Below, in pieces: positions 63,479 through 64,000 of a DNA stretch of 64,000 nt. Origin of the DNA: Cerasicoccus frondis. GTDB taxonomy: Bacteria > Verrucomicrobiota > Verrucomicrobiia > Opitutales > Cerasicoccaceae. Numbering within the stretch: position 1 is the first letter of the stretch; each line of letters opens with the position of its first letter. The notes beneath the pieces were generated by a model. It did no database searches and was not told where the DNA came from. It was given only the letters and a program-made list of their open reading frames with translations. A program made the position numbers and the translations under genes. The stretch covers positions 248,001-312,000 of the forward strand of contig JAVDPC010000002.1 of NCBI GenBank assembly GCA_031296915.1. The letters are read 5' to 3'.

Positions 63479-64000
63479 AACAACGTTCTCAGAGAATTCA
63501 GCGCAATCCTTATATCGGGCAACTCCGGATGCCAAAACCTTTCCCACTCTAAACTAACTGGACCAGGAAACTCGCTATCAACTAAAGTTGCCAGAAGACC
63601 TTCAAATGGAAAGTCGCCCTGCCCAGGTAGGACATATTCAGGAGCTCCTGTTTGTGGATTAGGCGCTGGGCTGTCCTTGATATGAATATGCCTAACCCAA
63701 TCCGAGATTGATCGCCAAGTTAGAAGTGGCTCCTCCTGACCTTTGAACCACGTATGATGCGAGTCCCAGAGTAGATTCACTGGCTGGCTCAATCTATTTT
63801 GCAATCGAAGAATGGTCTCACTGGTCAGCAATGTGGAATGCGTCTCGATCAGAACATCGACTTGCCAGCCTTCGGCAGCTCTTAAGCTCTCCCACCAGTT
63901 GACAAAGCTCTGGGCGATTCGAAAATCGCTTGCTGAACCGTCAGCCTGTCCATCAAACACCCTCATATGCGGAATACTCAAAGCGTCCGCCCATGGCGCC
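63472..64000 (-). CDS. sugar isomerase/epimerase-like TIM-barrel protein, 3' part
   Basis: Partial: the frame is open to the window edge and begins before base 64000. About 176 residues are visible, from APWADALSIPHMRVFDG to the stop at 63472. Motifs of the xylose-isomerase-like AP-endonuclease 2 fold are present: VDVLIETHSTLLTS, VNLLWDSHHTWFKG, WVRHIHIKDSPAPNP, YVLPGQGDFPFEGLLATLVD and GPVSLEWERFWHPEL, with metal-binding Glu, Asp, His and Glu in the usual places. It is likely a sugar or inositol-derivative isomerase or epimerase. The C-terminus appears complete and abuts the truncated exonuclease remnant. Confidence 0.85.
   Translation of the reverse strand, partial: APWADALSIPHMRVFDGQADGSASDFRIAQSFVNWWESLRAAEGWQVDVLIETHSTLLTSETILRLQNRLSQPVNLLWDSHHTWFKGQEEPLLTWRSISDWVRHIHIKDSPAPNPQTGAPEYVLPGQGDFPFEGLLATLVDSEFPGPVSLEWERFWHPELPDIRIALNSLRTLFL

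Noticed and set aside
63286..63552. An 88-codon plus-strand open frame
   Set aside because: It is antisense to the exonuclease pseudogene, whose minus-strand reading gives a clear family match.
1..64000. tRNA, rRNA, CRISPR array, insertion sequence or phage genes
   Set aside because: None was recognisable by eye on either strand; small or degenerate examples could still be missed without a search.

Overview
The window looks like part of a chromosome from a marine, polysaccharide-degrading member of the Verrucomicrobiota, most likely class Opitutia (relatives of Coraliomargarita/Lentimonas). The evidence is the combination of PEP-CTERM secreted proteins, pseudopilin-like proteins with an H-X9-DG C-terminus, a protein resembling 'Verru_Chthon cassette protein A', several secreted sulfatases, DNRLRE-domain proteins, and a Sigma70_ECF-type sigma factor beside a WD40 serine/threonine kinase. 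Shine-Dalgarno sequences are weak or absent before most genes. No rRNA, tRNA, CRISPR array, transposase or integrase was seen.

Layout. (1) 1-1.28 kb, minus strand: hisC, followed with a GTGA overlap by the start of a CNNM/CorC-type membrane protein that runs off the window. (2) 1.4-11.1 kb, plus strand, GC-rich: a tightly overlapping chemosensory operon (MCP, MCP, CheW, CheR-TPR, CheW, CheA-REC), Wsp-like in gene content but without CheB or a separate output regulator. It ends at a perfect bidirectional terminator. (3) 11.2-39.4 kb, lower GC: a secreted carbohydrate-degradation region. It contains two paralogous small secreted proteins (only one with a PEP-CTERM signal), an SGNH hydrolase, two pseudopilin-like proteins, a GH28/GH49-like beta-helix enzyme with lectin-like modules, a Verru_Chthon-A-like protein with a partner, a membrane-anchored solute-binding protein, two formylglycine-type sulfatases, two GH110-like beta-helix proteins, a GH42-like beta-galactosidase, two more DNRLRE proteins and a LacI regulator. 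Sulfatases together with GH110-like and GH42-like enzymes suggest a sulfated galactan such as a carrageenan-type polymer; this is inference. (4) 39.5-61.0 kb, minus strand: a Sigma70_ECF factor, a transmembrane Ser/Thr kinase with an extracytoplasmic WD40 domain, and four large secreted proteins of 620, 3434, 1356 and 314 residues. This is the best candidate for an undescribed system. (5) 61.2-64.0 kb: a PpiC/SurA-type foldase, a REP-like inverted repeat, a metallophosphoesterase, a decayed DnaQ-like exonuclease pseudogene (frameshift plus nonsense codon, 5' truncated), and the 3' part of a sugar isomerase-like TIM-barrel gene.

How it may work together (inference): the LacI regulator would respond to a sugar derived from the galactan and control the adjacent minus-strand enzyme genes and the divergent GH110-like gene. 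The ECF/kinase pair would sense an envelope or extracellular signal through the WD40 propeller and control the giant secreted proteins. The chemosensory operon is compositionally distinct and probably belongs to the core genome.
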